Part shown: in pieces, positions 44,911 through 54,157 of the stretch
How positions within the stretch are numbered: position 1 is the first letter of the stretch
Layout: every line of letters starts with the position of its first letter
Assembly (NCBI GenBank): GCA_964251665.1
Contig: CAXUKO010000001.1
Location: 62,001-126,000 of the forward strand
DNA length: 64,000 nt
Origin: JBBQLG01 sp964251665
Lineage (GTDB): Bacteria; Bacteroidota; Bacteroidia; Cytophagales; Spirosomataceae
Reading direction: 5' to 3'
The notes under the pieces: model-generated
The model's input: only the letters and a program-made list of their open reading frames with translations
Told to the model about the DNA's origin: nothing
Database searches by the model: none
Made by a program: the position numbers and the translations under genes

Positions 44911-45216
44911 TTAGACTGTTAAGGCGAATTGTCTGAGTTCTTCCAGATCAGTCATTTTATCTGGTATAACGGTAGTACCCGTGTTGGTATAAAACTTTTC
45001 AATTAACTGCTGCACTAACTGAAAGCTGACAACAGATGCCATCGCGGGGTTCGCCAGTTCCGTAATTAGCTTCGCGAATAGTTTATCCTTCCGGGCAACG
45101 TATTGGTCCAGCATAAAAGCATCGTTCGATAAACTACGATGCAATGCAATTAAATCGTCTATCTTTTTTACTTCCTGCACCAGATCAAGTAGTTTCAGGA
45201 TACGGGCGTTTTTCAT
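44911..45216 (-). CDS. 101-residue helical partner of the nucleotidyltransferase
   Basis: The protein is nearly all helical, with heptad-like leucines (ARILKLLDLVQEVKKIDDLI). Its ATG at 45216 lies 1 nt after the stop of the upstream nucleotidyltransferase gene, so the two are almost certainly translationally coupled. An upstream extension of the frame overlaps that gene and is rejected. No family is recognised. The layout resembles toxin-antitoxin pairs. Confidence 0.7.
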   Translation of the reverse strand: MKNARILKLLDLVQEVKKIDDLIALHRSLSNDAFMLDQYVARKDKLFAKLITELANPAMASVVSFQLVQQLIEKFYTNTGTTVIPDKMTDLEELRQFALTV

Positions 45217-45217
45217 A

Positions 45218-45703
45218 TCAATTATCAGGAAATGTAAGTTCGATAAATCCCTTTTGATGGATAACCCCTCTACGGTTGCGCTCCATTTTATCAAATCTGT
45301 CCATCCAGTAAGCACGGTCACCGTCATACAAAGCGAACAGGTTGTGATCTGGTGGATAAACCCGAACGATATAGGCGTCAATTCCCAGTTGTAAAGACGC
45401 AGGAAAGCGCAATGGTCTTAGAGCCTTATCGAATTCATCTACTGTCTCAAAGTTAACGAAACTAACAATGTCAATGTCGCCTGGATTAAGTGTGAGGGTC
45501 GAAAAACTACCGTCTACCCATTGCTTAAATGGTTTATTCCCAATTATCTGTTTTAACTGGGTTAGATAGGTCAGATAACCGTTATATAGCCGCTGACGTT
45601 TTTCAGTAGCTATCTTCCTTACAAATTCAGTTTCTAATTCGTCTAATGATGATGGAATGATGGTGGCGGGTACCAATAGTCCTCGTTGATTAAAGTGCAG
45701 CAT
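45218..45703 (-). CDS. MNT-fold nucleotidyltransferase-like protein (DUF6932-like)
   Basis: The 161-residue protein has the nucleotidyltransferase signature: Gly65-Ser66 in WVDGSFSTL, and the metal-binding acids Asp76 and Asp78 in GDIDIVSF. It resembles the family DUF6932 by eye. Members of this fold act as toxins, antitoxins or NMP-transferases. The ATG at 45703 is preferred to a TTG six bases earlier. It is coupled to the downstream helical gene. Confidence 0.75.
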   Translation of the reverse strand: MLHFNQRGLLVPATIIPSSLDELETEFVRKIATEKRQRLYNGYLTYLTQLKQIIGNKPFKQWVDGSFSTLTLNPGDIDIVSFVNFETVDEFDKALRPLRFPASLQLGIDAYIVRVYPPDHNLFALYDGDRAYWMDRFDKMERNRRGVIHQKGFIELTFPDN

Positions 45704-45728
45704 CGGCAAAAATGAATGGTATAAATCG

Positions 45729-45762
45729 CAAACGCCCGGCCAATCTCTCTGCCGGGCGTTTG
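45729..45762 (-). terminator. Terminator after rnr
   Basis: Arms at 45729-45740 and 45751-45762 pair perfectly over 12 bp around a 10-nt loop. It lies between the rnr stop and the nucleotidyltransferase start. Confidence 0.85.
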
Positions 45763-45781
45763 TGTTATCACGTTTTTTATA

Positions 45782-48166
45782 TTAACTCTTCCGCCCACCG
45801 CGCCGGTTCTGACCTTTAGGCGCAGCTCCTTTCGAGGCTTTGGCTTGCGACCCAATCGTGCGGCTGCGAGAGCCCGAACTGCTGCGTTCCTGACGGCCCC
45901 GGCTGCTGCTTCGGGTGTCGGAACCGTTCGCGCGGTTGCCCAGCGAATCGACTAACCAGAAATCCATGCTCCGACGGCCGAGGTTGGTTTCTTTCACCTT
46001 CACAATAACCGGGTCGCCGAAGGTGAACATCTTCTTGGTGCGCTGCCCGATGATCCGGTAATTGTCTTTGTCGAATTCGTAGAAATCGTCGTTCAGGTCC
46101 GACATGCGTACCAGACCTTCGCAGCTGTTCTCGGTAATTTCGACGAAGATACCAAACTCGGTTACGCCCGAAATGATACCCGCAAATGCCTGATCGGCAC
46201 TCATGCGGCTCATGAATTCAACCTGCTTGTACTTAATCGAAGCCCGTTCGGCATCGCTGGCCATCTTTTCGCGATCCGACGAATGCTTACACCGGTCTTC
46301 GAGCGATTCTTTGTCAGCGGGTCGTCCACCGTCCAGGTAATGTTGCAGGAGCCGGTGCGCCATCATATCAGGGTAGCGACGAATGGGCGATGTAAAGTGC
46401 GAATACCGTACAAAGGCCAGACCGAAGTGGCCTAGGTCTTCGGTACTGTACCGCGCCTTCGACATGGTCCGAACGGCTAACTGTTGCAGCATATTCTGCT
46501 CCGGTTTGCCTTCGATGCTTTCCATAAACTGGTTAAACGAATTCGATAACTGCTTGGGGTTACCCAGTTTAAGCTTAAAGCCAAGCCGTCCGGCAAAGTC
46601 CGAAAACGCCTGAAGCTTGTCTTCATTTGGGCCTTCGTGAACGCGATACACCATCGTATTCTCTTCACCTTTCTTCGATTTGCTATGCACAAACTCCGCA
46701 ACGCGCTTGTTGGCCAGCAACATAAACTCCTCAATGAGCTTATTGGTGTCCTGCCGAATTTTGGGGTAAACCGCCAGCGGAATCCCGTTTTCGTCTAACC
46801 GGAAGCGAACTTCAACCGTCTCGAAATTGATCGCGCCATGCTTAAAGCGTTCATCGCGCAGTTTATAGGCCAACTCATTCAGCAACTGTAATTCGGTGAC
46901 GAAATCGCCGACACCGTGGTCCAGAATGCCCTGAGCCTCTTCATACGAAAACCGCCGATCGGAATGAATCACCGTACGGCCAAACCATTCGTTGATAATT
47001 TTGGCGTTGCTGTTCAACTCAAAAACGGCCGAAAACGTCATTTTATCCTCGTTGGGCCGCAACGAACACAAATTGTTCGACAGGGCTTCGGGAAGCATCG
47101 GTACTACGCGGTCGACCAGATAAACAGATGTTGCCCGTTTGTAGGCTTCATCTTCCAGCGCCGAACCGGGAAGTACGTAATGCGTTACGTCGGCAATGTG
47201 AATACCGATTTCGTAATTACCGTTATCCAGCACCTTCACCGACAGGGCATCGTCAAAGTCCTTCGCATCGACGGGGTCAATCGTGAACGTGGTTACGTCG
47301 CGGAAGTCACGCCGATTTTTGAGGTCCTTTTTCAGAATTTTGGCCGGAATTGCTTCAGCTTCCAGTTCCACTTCTTTGGGGAATTCGTTGGGCAGCCCGA
47401 ACTCAGCCAGAATGGCGTGCATTTCGGTATTATTCTCACCGGCTTTGCCCAATACAGTGATGACTTCGCCCTCGAACCGGGTCTTGCCGCCGGTTGGGTA
47501 GTGCGTTAGCCGAACAATCACCTTATCACCATTTTTTGCCCCGCCCAGGTGATCTTTCTTAATGTAGATCTCCTCGTAGAGTTTCCGGCTGTCGGGTGTC
47601 ACAAAGCCGTAGGTTTCCCACAGTTCAATGGTACCGACGATTTCAGTGCGGCCACGCTCGATGATCTCGGTTACTTTTCCTTCGGTGCGCCGTTGCGACC
47701 GATTCCGGGAGTCGCTAAAGGGCAAAACTTTCACTTTATCGCCATCAATTGCCCCGCCCAGGTCTTCAGTTGGCACCCAGATATCCGTGTCGCGGGTGCC
47801 GCCAGCTGTGACAACAAACGCGAATTTGGCATTCACGTGGTCAACAACGCCTTCGAGTAATCCCGATTCGGCATTCGCCTGATAGGTACCGTCGGACAGG
47901 CGCGTTAGTCGGCCTTCGTCGGTCAGTTCGCCAATCAGGCCATGTATCATGAGTTGCAGTTTGCGGTCGGCCACGTCGAAGTGGTCGAGCACCTGCCGCT
48001 GGCTGAAGGCCTCATTGCTGTTAATTTCAAAATAGGCGGCTACATCGCCTTTCAATTCGTCCAGGAAGGAATCGGCCTTAATCATCGGGCCGCCCTTACC
48101 CCGTCGCTCCGACCCCATTTCGCGGGGCTTTGCGTAGTTAGTTTGTTTTGGGTTTTTACTTCTCAT
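45782..48166 (-). CDS. rnr: Ribonuclease R
   Basis: RNase R is a 3'-5' exoribonuclease that degrades structured RNA. The 794-residue protein has N-terminal cold-shock domains (about 60-230), the catalytic RNB domain with the motif TIDPVDAKDFDDAL containing the metal-binding Asp residues, and a C-terminal S1 domain. A basic Ser/Gly/Arg-rich tail follows. The ATG at 48166 is preferred over a GTG upstream. The leader contains mutually exclusive hairpins. Confidence 0.95.
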   Translation of the reverse strand: MRSKNPKQTNYAKPREMGSERRGKGGPMIKADSFLDELKGDVAAYFEINSNEAFSQRQVLDHFDVADRKLQLMIHGLIGELTDEGRLTRLSDGTYQANAESGLLEGVVDHVNAKFAFVVTAGGTRDTDIWVPTEDLGGAIDGDKVKVLPFSDSRNRSQRRTEGKVTEIIERGRTEIVGTIELWETYGFVTPDSRKLYEEIYIKKDHLGGAKNGDKVIVRLTHYPTGGKTRFEGEVITVLGKAGENNTEMHAILAEFGLPNEFPKEVELEAEAIPAKILKKDLKNRRDFRDVTTFTIDPVDAKDFDDALSVKVLDNGNYEIGIHIADVTHYVLPGSALEDEAYKRATSVYLVDRVVPMLPEALSNNLCSLRPNEDKMTFSAVFELNSNAKIINEWFGRTVIHSDRRFSYEEAQGILDHGVGDFVTELQLLNELAYKLRDERFKHGAINFETVEVRFRLDENGIPLAVYPKIRQDTNKLIEEFMLLANKRVAEFVHSKSKKGEENTMVYRVHEGPNEDKLQAFSDFAGRLGFKLKLGNPKQLSNSFNQFMESIEGKPEQNMLQQLAVRTMSKARYSTEDLGHFGLAFVRYSHFTSPIRRYPDMMAHRLLQHYLDGGRPADKESLEDRCKHSSDREKMASDAERASIKYKQVEFMSRMSADQAFAGIISGVTEFGIFVEITENSCEGLVRMSDLNDDFYEFDKDNYRIIGQRTKKMFTFGDPVIVKVKETNLGRRSMDFWLVDSLGNRANGSDTRSSSRGRQERSSSGSRSRTIGSQAKASKGAAPKGQNRRGGRKS

Positions 48167-48182
48167 TCGTTCATTTCGGCTG

Positions 48183-48264
48183 TGCTGACGCACCAGCGTC
48201 AGCAGCCGTATTGTTTAGGGTATGGAACACAAACAGGGACGCTGGTGCGCTAACAGGTTTGTGT
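48183..48264 (-). promoter_or_regulatory. Mutually exclusive hairpins in the rnr leader
   Basis: On the minus strand three pairings are possible: 48257-48264 with 48227-48234 (8 bp), 48238-48249 with 48189-48200 (12 bp), and 48196-48204 with 48183-48191 (9 bp, 4-nt loop). The 12-bp stem excludes the other two. The last hairpin ends 16 nt before the rnr start codon. This resembles an attenuator or a leader that controls translation. Confidence 0.5.
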
Positions 48265-48266
48265 AA

Positions 48267-48995
48267 TCAGTCACTAAATAAAACATGGTCGGCTTCCACA
48301 ACCGGGACGCCAAGCATGCGTAAGTACACCTGGGCCAGCATTACCACCGACTGTTCGGTATAGTGCCAAATTTGGTTTAAATCATGATCCCGGTGGTACA
48401 CAAACGTAGTCTGATCACCGGGCCGCGCTAAGGGTTCGGCCGGGACATGCAGCGCAGCGGCCAGTAGATCGAGCGGGATAAAATGCCGCTTGTCGCCAAA
48501 CTGCCATTGCTCCAGTACGTCGTGATGAGGTATCTCCCACGGCTTCCGGCCCGAGAGCTGCAACGGCTCGGGCAGGGTCAGGCTGTGAACAACCATTCGC
48601 CGACACAGGTAGGGATAGTCAAATTCCTTGCCGTTGTGCGCGCAGAAGGTTAACGCGCCCTTATACCGGCCGATAATCTGGTTAAACGCTTCCAGAATCG
48701 TTAGCTCGTCATCGTTTGTTAACACCTTAACCTTCAGATGTGGCTGGTCGTCATCATCCCAAATTAGTCCGCCAATGCCAATGCTGACAATTTTGCCAAA
48801 CTCGGCCGAGAACGAAGCCCGATTGTCGTACCACTCAGCCACCGTCCAGGGTTCTTCATCTTTGTAGCGGCTGATTTTGGCTTCCCATTGCCGCTGCATC
48901 CTCGAATCAAGCAGGTCAAACGAAGCTGCTCCCGCCACCGTTTTAACGTCGATGAAGAGCAGGTTCTTGAAACGTTTCTGGTTGGTGGCTGACAT
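48267..48995 (-). CDS. PolB-like 3'-5' exonuclease domain protein (PF10108-like)
   Basis: The 242-residue protein matches the family of predicted 3'-5' exonucleases related to DNA polymerase B. Recognisable parts are FCAHNGKEFDYPYLCRR and the C-terminal YTEQSVVMLAQVYLR. The first motif, expected as DxE, reads FIDVKTVAG, so Lys replaces the catalytic Glu. Activity may therefore be lost or altered. The ATG at 48995 is preferred to an upstream GTG. Confidence 0.8.
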   Translation of the reverse strand: MSATNQKRFKNLLFIDVKTVAGAASFDLLDSRMQRQWEAKISRYKDEEPWTVAEWYDNRASFSAEFGKIVSIGIGGLIWDDDDQPHLKVKVLTNDDELTILEAFNQIIGRYKGALTFCAHNGKEFDYPYLCRRMVVHSLTLPEPLQLSGRKPWEIPHHDVLEQWQFGDKRHFIPLDLLAAALHVPAEPLARPGDQTTFVYHRDHDLNQIWHYTEQSVVMLAQVYLRMLGVPVVEADHVLFSD

Positions 48996-49019
48996 AGGCG
49001 TAGGCGGTTGAGGCACTGG

Positions 49020-49424
49020 TTAGGCGTGCAGGACCCCTTCCAGACCCAGTGTAGGAATTTTTACGAGGTGCTGCTCCGTAATGCTGTCGGGCACGAAGAT
49101 GAATTTCTTGTCGTAAATCTGACCATCAATGAAATAACTCACCCAATATTCATTATTCAGGTGAAATACATCCGGCATAATCGTTTCCACAACCTGATGT
49201 TCGCCCGGTTGCAGGCCGACAAAGTAGTGCCGCAGGGTTGACGTTTTCGTGATTTCTTCCTGCACCCGACCGTAGCCTTTCGAGGTGACAAACACGTTCG
49301 AGATGGGTACATCGTTCTGATTGATCAGAAATACCTGCCAATCATAGTCGTTTAATTCGTTCAACTTCCGGGCGACGACAACCTGTACGCCTTCTACCGG
49401 CAAAAAATTAATATCTCTTTTCAT
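49020..49424 (-). CDS. Conserved Bacteroidota protein of unknown function
   Basis: The 134-residue soluble protein begins MKRDINFLPVEGVQVVVARK and ends PTLGLEGVLHA, a pattern I recognise from hypothetical proteins in many Bacteroidota. No signal peptide or catalytic motif is visible. An alternative ATG at 49484 would overlap lipB by 11 bp. It follows lipB on the same strand and is probably co-transcribed. Confidence 0.75.
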   Translation of the reverse strand: MKRDINFLPVEGVQVVVARKLNELNDYDWQVFLINQNDVPISNVFVTSKGYGRVQEEITKTSTLRHYFVGLQPGEHQVVETIMPDVFHLNNEYWVSYFIDGQIYDKKFIFVPDSITEQHLVKIPTLGLEGVLHA

Positions 49425-49473
49425 TAATACGCGTCCATTTTCGTCCTGATGACGAATCAAATAATTAACTTCT

Positions 49474-50226
49474 TCAGCGCACATCAACGGTGCCGGGCTC
49501 AACCAGCTCCATCTCGAACAGAATTGCCAGATGATGGCGAACCTGTCTGGAAACGGTCTGGAGATCGACAGTATGCCCCAGTTCCCGCTGCATTGACGTA
49601 ACATCTTTATCGTCGATGCCACAGGGAACGATATGGTTGAAATAACGCAAATCCGTGTTTACGTTCAAAGCAAAACCGTGCATGGTTACCCACCGGCTGG
49701 CTTTAACGCCCATCGCACAGATCTTGCGAGGTATTGCACCGGAGTCAATACCTGCGTTGTAATCAAGCCAGACGCCCGTTAAGCCATCAATGCGGCCGGC
49801 GTCGATGCCATATTCCGCCAGGGTTCGGATGACAGCCTCTTCCAGTAACCGCATGTAGCGGTGAATGTCCGTAAAAAAGTTGTCTAAATCCAGAATCGGG
49901 TACCCCACCAGCTGACCCGGTCCGTGGTAAGTAATATCGCCCCCCCGGTTGATTCTATAATACGCAGCCTGGTGGGCAAGTAACTGCTCTGCATCTAATA
50001 GCAGGTTGGCTTCTTTCCCGCTTTTCCCCAGTGTGTACACGTGTGGATGTTCGCAAAACAGAAGGTAGTTCGTGGTAGGCAAACGGGCCTCGGCGGGCAG
50101 GTCGCGGTTACGGATTTTCCGGGCGACAACAGCGGCAAATAATCGCTCCTGCTCATCCCAGGCGGCCTGGTAATCAATCAGTCCCAGCTCCCGGACCTGC
50201 ACTTGTTTTGTTGACCAACTATTCAT
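49474..50226 (-). CDS. lipB: Octanoyl-[ACP]:protein N-octanoyltransferase
   Basis: LipB transfers octanoate from acyl carrier protein to lipoyl domains, the first step of lipoic acid attachment. The signature RGGDITYHGPGQLVGYPI and the catalytic Lys in GVKASRW and Cys in HIVPCGI are all present. The length of 250 residues is normal. The ATG at 50226 is used. It diverges from yraN. Confidence 0.96.
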   Translation of the reverse strand: MNSWSTKQVQVRELGLIDYQAAWDEQERLFAAVVARKIRNRDLPAEARLPTTNYLLFCEHPHVYTLGKSGKEANLLLDAEQLLAHQAAYYRINRGGDITYHGPGQLVGYPILDLDNFFTDIHRYMRLLEEAVIRTLAEYGIDAGRIDGLTGVWLDYNAGIDSGAIPRKICAMGVKASRWVTMHGFALNVNTDLRYFNHIVPCGIDDKDVTSMQRELGHTVDLQTVSRQVRHHLAILFEMELVEPGTVDVR

Positions 50227-50303
50227 TCTTTTACACAAAAGCCGGTTAACCCGCTGATTGATAACATCAAAAACGGGGGTAAACGTTCGTAATTAATAGT
50301 CTG

Positions 50304-50657
50304 ATGGCCCAACACAATGATACCGGCAAAGCCGGAGAAGAACAAGCCGCCCGATTCCTGACGGAGCAGGGCTATGAGGTTTTAGCGCGTAACTATCGCC
50401 ATCAGCACGCCGAGATCGACCTCATTGCCCAAAAAGGGAAACTACTGATTTTTGTGGAGGTTAAGACCCGGACCAACCTCAGTTTCGGCAACCCCGAAGA
50501 GTTTGTTTCCCGCGATAAAATCAAACTGATCATGAAAGCGGCCGAACATTACATCTTCGCTGTGGACTGGCACCACGACATTCGATTTGATATTGTGTCG
50601 GTGTCAATGGGCAACAGCCGGGTCCAAGTCAGGCATATCGAAGATGCCTTTTATTAA
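50304..50657 (+). CDS. YraN family putative endonuclease (UPF0102)
   Basis: The 117-residue protein has the restriction-like motif: AEIDLIA (Glu37, Asp39) and FVEVKTR (Glu52, Lys54), with the N-terminal GKAGEEQAARFL helix. The family is widespread and resembles Holliday-junction resolvases, but its role is unproven. Confidence 0.92.
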   Translation: MAQHNDTGKAGEEQAARFLTEQGYEVLARNYRHQHAEIDLIAQKGKLLIFVEVKTRTNLSFGNPEEFVSRDKIKLIMKAAEHYIFAVDWHHDIRFDIVSVSMGNSRVQVRHIEDAFY

Positions 50658-50907
50658 TAGAATAGCCTTACCGTTTAATAATACAACTATCTTATACATA
50701 GCGTACAACTACGATATAGTGTATCTTTACGCTATCAGTTGAACAGGACGCCTTTTATCCAGTTAATCAACCACTTCTCCCGACTTTATTGGACTATAAC
50801 CGCGAGGGCTATAACCTTGCGCAGGATTTGAACAGACGCGTCGGAAACCAAGAACTTTTTAAAAGTTTCCTCAGTTTCCTCTCTCGAACCGGCCATTGCG
50901 CCTTTGT

Positions 50908-51507
50908 ATGAGAGAGAAGATTTTAGCGGAAGCCGAGAAGCTTATCTGGAAATTTGGTGTAAAGTCCATCACCATGGATGACATTGCCCGCCAGGTTGGC
51001 ATCTCTAAAAAGACGATTTATCAGCACTTCGCCGACAAGGACGACATTGTTTTGCAGGTAACGAAGTCGCACCTGGAGCGCGACCAGAACGAGATGGTAT
51101 GTGTGGCAGGCGACGCCGTAGATCCAATTCAGGAGATGCTCAGCATGTCTGAGATGATGCGAAAGGGTATTCACGAAACCAATCCAAGCATGTTGATCGA
51201 CATTCAGCGGCACTATCCAAAAGCTTGGGAGGTGTTTCTGAACTTCAAAGAAAAATACATCGTCACCTCCATCCTGGAAAATCTGCGAACCGGCGTCAGG
51301 CAGGGCCTTTACCGCAGCGACATCGATCTGGAAGTTATGGCGCGCCTGCGCATGGAGTCAGTCCAGTCAGGATTTAATCAGGCGGCTTTTCCCAACAGCC
51401 GCGACGTAATACACGTACAGGAACAACTACTTCACCATTTCATCCGGGGCATCCTGACCGAGCAAGGCTTTGCCCTCTACAATCAATACAACCAGACTAC
51501 ATTATGA
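50908..51507 (+). CDS. TetR family transcriptional regulator
   Basis: The 199-residue protein has an N-terminal TetR helix-turn-helix (SITMDDIARQVGISKKTIYQHFADKD split at about 23-48) and a helical ligand-binding C-terminal domain. The ATG at 50908 is chosen because conserved residues start directly after it. It overlaps the TolC gene by 4 bp (ATGA), so it heads and probably represses the efflux operon. The 250 bp upstream hold no gene. Confidence 0.93.
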   Translation: MREKILAEAEKLIWKFGVKSITMDDIARQVGISKKTIYQHFADKDDIVLQVTKSHLERDQNEMVCVAGDAVDPIQEMLSMSEMMRKGIHETNPSMLIDIQRHYPKAWEVFLNFKEKYIVTSILENLRTGVRQGLYRSDIDLEVMARLRMESVQSGFNQAAFPNSRDVIHVQEQLLHHFIRGILTEQGFALYNQYNQTTL

Positions 51508-52892
51508 AACATCCATTCTACCAACCGTACCGATGGTATGCCCTGCTGTTTGCCCTTGGCTTCAGCCTGACTGCTTTCGGCCAGAATCAATCACGCGGGT
51601 TCTCGCTCAACGAGGCCATTCAGTTCGCCATTCAGCAGAACATCAACGTAAAAAACACCCAGTTAGACGCTGTCAGCGCCGAAGCCCGGATTAACGAAAT
51701 CAAGGCTGCGGCCTTGCCTCAGGTGAGCATCGCCGGGCAGGTCCAGTACAATCCGATCATTCAGAAAATTATTATCCCGGCCGGTGGTTTTGGCCAGCCC
51801 GCATCCGGCTCGGCCGTTTCAGAAGGGGTACAAACGATTAAACTGAGCACCAACTTTGTGAGTAATGCCAGTGCCAGTCTGAATCAGTTGCTGTTCGATG
51901 CGTCGTACAAAGTGGGTCTTAAAGCCGCAGGTACGTATCGCGAGCTGGCCCAGCGCAACATCACGGCCTCTAAGATTACGGTGGCCGAGCAGGTCGCCAA
52001 GGCGTATTACGGCGTGCTGGTTAATGAGGAGCGCAGCAAGCTGCTCGACCTGAATATCAGCCGAACCGACTCGCTGCTTTATCAGACGCAGGCCTCCAAC
52101 AAACAGGGGTTCGTTGAAAAAATCGACGTAGATCGGTTGGAGGTACAGATCAACAACCTGAAGTCAGACCGGCAGAATACGCAGAACCTGATTGGCCTGA
52201 GTTATTACCTGCTGAAGTTTCAGATGGGCCTGGGCGTTAATGACACTATTACGCTGACGGACCGCATTCAGGACGTCAATCTGGAGCAATTGGCACAGGA
52301 TATCGTAGTGGACCCGGTATTTGATTACACCAACCGGATTGAGTACCAGACGCTTCAAACGCAGATACGCTTAGCCGATTACGATATTCAGAACACGGCG
52401 GCCAAGTACTACCCCCGGGCGTCGTTTTTCGCCAACTACGGCTATAATAATGGGCGAAACGACTTCATTGATATACTAACGAAGCAGTGGTTTAACTCGG
52501 CAGCTGTGGGGCTCTCGCTGTCGGTGCCCGTGTTTGACGGGTTCGCCAAAAAGTACCAGAGTCAGCAGCAGCGCATTGTTCTTCAGAAAGCGCAGAACAG
52601 TGGCATCCTGTTAAAAAATTCGATTGACCTGCAACTGAAGCAATCTAATATCACGCTGACGAACAGCCTGCAAACGCTGCGGACGCAGCAACGTAACCGC
52701 GACCTGGCGGGAGAAATTGTGCGTGTCACCCGCATCAAATACAAAGAGGGTGTAGGCTCTAACATTGAAGTACTCAATGCGGAGACGTCGCTTCGTGAAG
52801 CGCAAACCAACTATTTCGCGGCCCTGTACGACTTTCTGATCACCAAAGTCGATCAGGACAAGGCACGCGGTACGCTCTATTCCGGAAATTAA
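51504..52892 (+). CDS. TolC family outer-membrane efflux protein
   Basis: The 462-residue protein has a signal peptide (ends LTAFGQ) and the two repeated helical hairpins of TolC-like channels, with LNEAIQFAIQQN at the start of the first and a LREAQTNYFAALYDFLITK end. It forms the outer-membrane exit duct for the RND pump encoded downstream. Confidence 0.95.
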   Translation: MKHPFYQPYRWYALLFALGFSLTAFGQNQSRGFSLNEAIQFAIQQNINVKNTQLDAVSAEARINEIKAAALPQVSIAGQVQYNPIIQKIIIPAGGFGQPASGSAVSEGVQTIKLSTNFVSNASASLNQLLFDASYKVGLKAAGTYRELAQRNITASKITVAEQVAKAYYGVLVNEERSKLLDLNISRTDSLLYQTQASNKQGFVEKIDVDRLEVQINNLKSDRQNTQNLIGLSYYLLKFQMGLGVNDTITLTDRIQDVNLEQLAQDIVVDPVFDYTNRIEYQTLQTQIRLADYDIQNTAAKYYPRASFFANYGYNNGRNDFIDILTKQWFNSAAVGLSLSVPVFDGFAKKYQSQQQRIVLQKAQNSGILLKNSIDLQLKQSNITLTNSLQTLRTQQRNRDLAGEIVRVTRIKYKEGVGSNIEVLNAETSLREAQTNYFAALYDFLITKVDQDKARGTLYSGN

Positions 52893-52928
52893 TCACCTAA
52901 AACTGCATTCATCATTGCTTTGACAACC

Positions 52929-54065
52929 ATGAAATCATATTACATACTTGGCCTGGCCGCGAGTTTATTGGTAGCCTGCTCGGGCGACAAAAAGGGCGGT
53001 TCCGGTCTTCAACAGAAGAAAGACGAGTTAGCGTCTCTCAAAACGCAGCAAGCCGAACTGGCAACGAAGATTAAGACCCTCGAAGCTGACATCACGAAAC
53101 TGGACCCCCAAAAGGCCGAAGAAGCGCGGGTAAAAGACGTAACGGTGATGGCGGTGACGCCAACCACGTTCCGGCACTTTGTGGAATTGCAGGGCACCAT
53201 CGACGCGAAAAACAACGTGCAGGTTAGCCCTAAAACGGGTGGCGTCATTACGGCGGTTTACGTAAAGGAAGGGGACAACGTTCGGGCCGGGTCGCCGATT
53301 GCAAAAATAGATGATCAATTACTGAACCAATCGGTTGCTGAATTGCAAACTCAGCTGTCGCTGGCCAACACGATCTACGAAAAGCAGGCGAACCTCTGGA
53401 AACAGCAGATTGGTACGGAGATTCAGTACCTGCAGGCAAAAAACAACAAGGAAGGCCTGGAACGGCGGCTGGCTACGCTGGGAACACAGTTGGGACAGGC
53501 GCGGGTGGTATCGCCGATTTCGGGCGTTGTCGATCAGGTAAATGTCAAAATCGGGCAGCAGGCGGCTCCGGGTATTGGGCTGGTGCGGGTAGTGAACCTC
53601 TCGCAGTTGAAAGTGGTGGCTAAAGTAGCCGATACGTATGCGGGCAGCGTACGCAAAGGCGACGGCGTACAGGTGCGTTTCCCTGACATAAACAAAACCC
53701 TGAACAGCACTATCAGCTTTGTGTCGACGACGGTTGACCCGCTGAGCCGGACGTTTACCATTGAGGCTCCGCTGCCCTCCGATAACAGCCTGAAACCAAA
53801 TATGCTGGCGCAGGTGAAAATCAACGACGATACAAGCCCGAACACGGTTGTGATTAATCAGAACCTGATTCAGAGTACCGAAAATGGGCAGTTGGTGTAC
53901 GTGGCGGTTGCAGAGAACGGCAAAAAGCTGGCAAAGGCACGCTTAGTGAAAACGGGCAAGAGTTACGGTGGACAGATCGAAATTACGGAGGGGCTGAAAG
54001 CAGGTGATCAGCTCATTACACAGGGCTATCAGGAGTTGGCCGACGGCCAGCCGATCAACTATTAG
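52929..54065 (+). CDS. RND efflux periplasmic adaptor (HlyD/MFP family), lipoprotein
   Basis: The 378-residue protein has a lipobox LVAC (Cys17), a coiled coil at about 27-65 (KKDELASLKTQQAELATK), a lipoyl-like domain split around the hairpin, and a beta-barrel domain. The segment GGVITAVYVKEGDNVRAGSP is the lipoyl half-motif. It links the inner-membrane pump to the TolC channel. The ATG at 52929 starts the signal peptide. Confidence 0.94.
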   Translation: MKSYYILGLAASLLVACSGDKKGGSGLQQKKDELASLKTQQAELATKIKTLEADITKLDPQKAEEARVKDVTVMAVTPTTFRHFVELQGTIDAKNNVQVSPKTGGVITAVYVKEGDNVRAGSPIAKIDDQLLNQSVAELQTQLSLANTIYEKQANLWKQQIGTEIQYLQAKNNKEGLERRLATLGTQLGQARVVSPISGVVDQVNVKIGQQAAPGIGLVRVVNLSQLKVVAKVADTYAGSVRKGDGVQVRFPDINKTLNSTISFVSTTVDPLSRTFTIEAPLPSDNSLKPNMLAQVKINDDTSPNTVVINQNLIQSTENGQLVYVAVAENGKKLAKARLVKTGKSYGGQIEITEGLKAGDQLITQGYQELADGQPINY

Positions 54066-54068
54066 TCA

Positions 54069-54157
54069 GTAAGTTGGTAAGCGGCTACGCCTGAGTCAGT
54101 AAGTAACTGACGCGGACGACAACTTACCAACTTACGAACTTACCTAACTTACCGACT
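54069..54157 (+). repeat. Iterated AACTTACC units and nested hairpins before the RND permease gene
   Basis: Four near-copies of AACTTACC occur at 54121, 54129, 54137 and 54146. GTAAGTTGGTAAG (54069-54081) pairs with 54123-54135, and GTCAGT/ACTGAC (54095-54111) forms an inner hairpin. The unit fills the whole 95-bp gap between the adaptor and permease genes. Confidence 0.65.

Noticed and set aside
44911..45381. Longer 156-codon version of the helical partner gene
   Set aside because: The first 55 codons lie inside the nucleotidyltransferase gene in another frame; the ATG one base after that stop is far better.
54069..54157. CRISPR-like or origin-like iterons before the RND permease
   Set aside because: Units are only 8 bp with no spacers and lie in an operon gap; no replication gene is nearby.
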